From Rikenellaceae bacterium (lineage in GTDB: Bacteria > Bacteroidota > Bacteroidia > Bacteroidales > Rikenellaceae), in contig JAFRZW010000007.1 of assembly GCA_017442365.1 (NCBI GenBank), positions 248,001 through 312,000 on the forward strand: a stretch of DNA of 64,000 nucleotides, written 5' to 3'. How positions within the stretch are numbered: the stretch's first letter is position 1; each line of letters starts with the position of its first letter. The notes beneath the pieces are model-generated. The model saw only the letters and a program-made list of their open reading frames with translations. It searched no databases and was not told the origin of the DNA. The position numbers and the translations under genes are program-made. Below, piece by piece: positions 62,664 to 64,000 of this stretch.

Positions 62664-63596
62664 CTAAGCCTCCTTGCCGGCGCGACTGTGCTTGCCGATC
62701 AACTCTATTATATATATCAGTGCAAATCCGAGCACACACGACACAATAGCCAGCACCAAGTGCGACTCGCCACCCAGCACCTCAAACTGCGCGGGCGAAA
62801 CGTTTGCCTGCACCAGCGGCTGCTCTACGCCGTGGCTGTCGAGATAGGTTTCGAGGGTCTGTTTCCACGGCCACACTTTGTTGAGCGAGCCGATCATAAA
62901 GCCCATCAACAGCGTTACGGTCGCGTCGTGCCACTTGGCCAGCAGCCACGACAGCACGTGCGAAAAACTAACGATGCCCGCAACGGCACCCACCGCAAAC
63001 AATGCCAAAACGCCGATATTCAGTTCGGTTACAGCCTCCATAATGTAGGCATACTTGCCCATCAGCAGCAGAATGAATGCTCCCGATATACCCGGCAGAA
63101 TCATTGCGCAGATGGCGATTGCGCCCGATAGCATAACGAACCACCAATCATTAGGCGTTGAAGCGGGCGAAACGACTGTGATCCAATAGGAAAGCACCGC
63201 ACCCACAATCATCGTAATAATCGGCACCACGCCCCAACGATTCACTTCGCGTGCCACCATCAGTGCCGAGGCGATGATCAATCCGAAGAAGAACGACCAG
63301 GTGATCGCAGGGTGGTTTTCGAGCATATAGGTCATCAGTCGTGCCATTGTCAAAATGGCTACGCCGATACCTGCGATCAGCGAGAAGAGAAACTTGCCAT
63401 TGATCTTCTCCCACAGCGCGCGGAATCGACCCGTGAAGAGCATTTTGAGAGCCTCCAAGTCGATACTTTTGATCGAGCCGAGCAACTCCTCGTAGATTCC
63501 CGAAATGAAAGCGATTGTTCCTCCCGACACACCCGGCACCACATCTGCCATTCCCATTGCACAGCCTTTGAGTCCAACCATCAGATATTTGTTCAT
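62664..63596 (-). CDS. DUF368 polytopic membrane protein
   Basis: A 310-residue protein of the DUF368 family with about eight hydrophobic segments. The hallmark GMADVVPGVSGGTIAFISG lies near residues 14-32 and a second copy-like block MILPGISGAFILLLMG is in the middle, suggesting an internal duplication. Members of the wider family have recently been linked to recycling of the undecaprenyl-phosphate carrier. That role is by analogy only. The start is the ATG at 63596, after the TATCTTTG box at 63635-63628. The ATG at 63668 is excluded by that box. Confidence 0.9.
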   Translation of the reverse strand: MNKYLMVGLKGCAMGMADVVPGVSGGTIAFISGIYEELLGSIKSIDLEALKMLFTGRFRALWEKINGKFLFSLIAGIGVAILTMARLMTYMLENHPAITWSFFFGLIIASALMVAREVNRWGVVPIITMIVGAVLSYWITVVSPASTPNDWWFVMLSGAIAICAMILPGISGAFILLLMGKYAYIMEAVTELNIGVLALFAVGAVAGIVSFSHVLSWLLAKWHDATVTLLMGFMIGSLNKVWPWKQTLETYLDSHGVEQPLVQANVSPAQFEVLGGESHLVLAIVSCVLGFALIYIIELIGKHSRAGKEA

Positions 63597-63627
63597 AGCT
63601 TGTTCGGTTTTGCGATTTGTAACCCTG

Positions 63628-63635
63628 CAAAGATA
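63628..63635 (-). promoter_or_regulatory. Promoter -7 box of the DUF368-aroE operon
   Basis: Minus-strand TATCTTTG, 31 bases before the chosen ATG. Confidence 0.6.
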
Positions 63636-63708
63636 GTCGTTTCGCCGCAACCCGCAAAACAAAATCAATTAATCTGCCGAGATTGACCAAATAGTCGCAG
63701 AAACTTTG

Positions 63709-63716
63709 TATATTTG
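63709..63716 (+). promoter_or_regulatory. Promoter -7 box of the right-edge gene
   Basis: TATATTTG, 25 bases before the ATG at 63742. Confidence 0.6.
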
Positions 63717-63741
63717 TCAAATATATAACCACCTAAACACA

Positions 63742-64000
63742 ATGAAGGCAAAACTTCTTACACTCGTTGCTGTGCTGATCGCTACGGTCGGCGCGGCTCA
63801 GAACGTCAAAACACAACTCAACATCATTCCCGAACCCGTCGAGACCATCATTACGGGCGATAGCGGCTATCTGTTGCCGCGCGAGGCTGTGGTCTGCACC
63901 GAGGCCGATCTGCAATTCCCTGCCGAATATTTGGCCGACTATGCCGATCACTATCTCGGTATGCCGTTGCAGGTCGTAGTGCCTCAGCCCGCAAAGCGGC
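63742..64000 (+). CDS. 5' part of a secreted protein, probable GH20 beta-N-acetylhexosaminidase
   Basis: The frame opens with a signal peptide (MKAKLLTLVAVLIATVGAAQ) and runs off the window after 86 codons. The mature start LNIIPEPVETIITGDSGYLL matches the N-terminal non-catalytic domain of GH20 hexosaminidases, which begins with an IIPxP block. The catalytic domain is outside the window, so the call is provisional. Confidence 0.6.
   Translation, partial: MKAKLLTLVAVLIATVGAAQNVKTQLNIIPEPVETIITGDSGYLLPREAVVCTEADLQFPAEYLADYADHYLGMPLQVVVPQPAKR

Noticed and set aside
63596..63668. Earlier start codons for the DUF368, der, sua5, TadA-like and acidic-protein genes
   Set aside because: In each case the longer frame begins upstream of or inside the TAnnTTTG promoter box, so the later ATG was used.

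Overview
The window comes from a member of the Bacteroidales, with a Rikenellaceae/Alistipes-like relative as the best guess. The evidence is the Bacteroidetes-type promoter box TAnnTTTG upstream of about twenty transcription units, a MurF-alanine racemase fusion, a divergent LptD, an Mce/MlaD plus amidase pair, DUF4834, DUF2007 and DUF368 proteins, and Bacteroidetes-type HtpG and DnaE. Coding density is high and most genes are housekeeping. Serine is written mostly as TCG. This leaves few stop codons on the opposite strand, so very long antisense open frames shadow several real genes. No rRNA, tRNA, CRISPR array, phage or transposon was seen.

Layout. 0-5.7 kb: edge gene start, plsY, then an acyl-CoA synthetase, a secreted GDSL esterase and a LytS/LytTR two-component pair. 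5.8-11.4 kb (minus): mutS2, murF-alr and an RsmI-like methylase in one operon. 11.4-16.7 kb: envelope block with an amidase and MlaD (minus) divergent from LptD (plus). 16.7-18.6 kb: an AT-rich type II restriction-modification pair inserted in line. 18.6-22.3 kb: M3 peptidase, MenA-like prenyltransferase, CPBP protease. 22.3-25.5 kb (minus): gapA, MlaF, MlaE, DUF4834. 25.6-29.1 kb: purB, aroC and a membrane-anchored AraC regulator. 29.2-29.4 kb: a candidate small RNA gene. 29.4-30.8 kb: der (minus). 30.9-39.5 kb (plus): an acidic protein, rsmI, a lipid A-type acyltransferase, two glycosyltransferases, a zinc peptidase, a U32 protein, an rRNA-type methyltransferase and a small membrane protein. 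39.5-42.0 kb (minus): sua5, thioesterase, Na+/alanine symporter. 42.1-49.2 kb: yebC, an unknown secreted protein, rarA, aspS, tadA and a TPR protein, with four heptamer tandem-repeat loci between genes. 49.2-53.1 kb (minus): M16 protease, XRE regulator, DUF2975 protein. 53.4-57.5 kb: htpG, a PepSY-like lipoprotein, an aldose epimerase, thioredoxin. 57.6-64 kb: dnaE, DUF2007, aroE, DUF368 and the start of a probable GH20 hexosaminidase.

Envelope biogenesis dominates: phospholipid synthesis (plsY), lipid trafficking (MlaD and MlaEF in separate operons), LPS export (LptD), lipid A acylation, and peptidoglycan synthesis and remodelling (MurF-Alr, amidase). The points most worth a second look are the structured small RNA gene at 29.2 kb, the heptamer repeat family at 45-49 kb, the non-canonical P-loop in the MurF half of MurF-Alr, the restriction-modification insertion with an unassigned nuclease, a sigma-54-like promoter before htpG, and a G9 tract at the ribosome-binding position of the XRE regulator.
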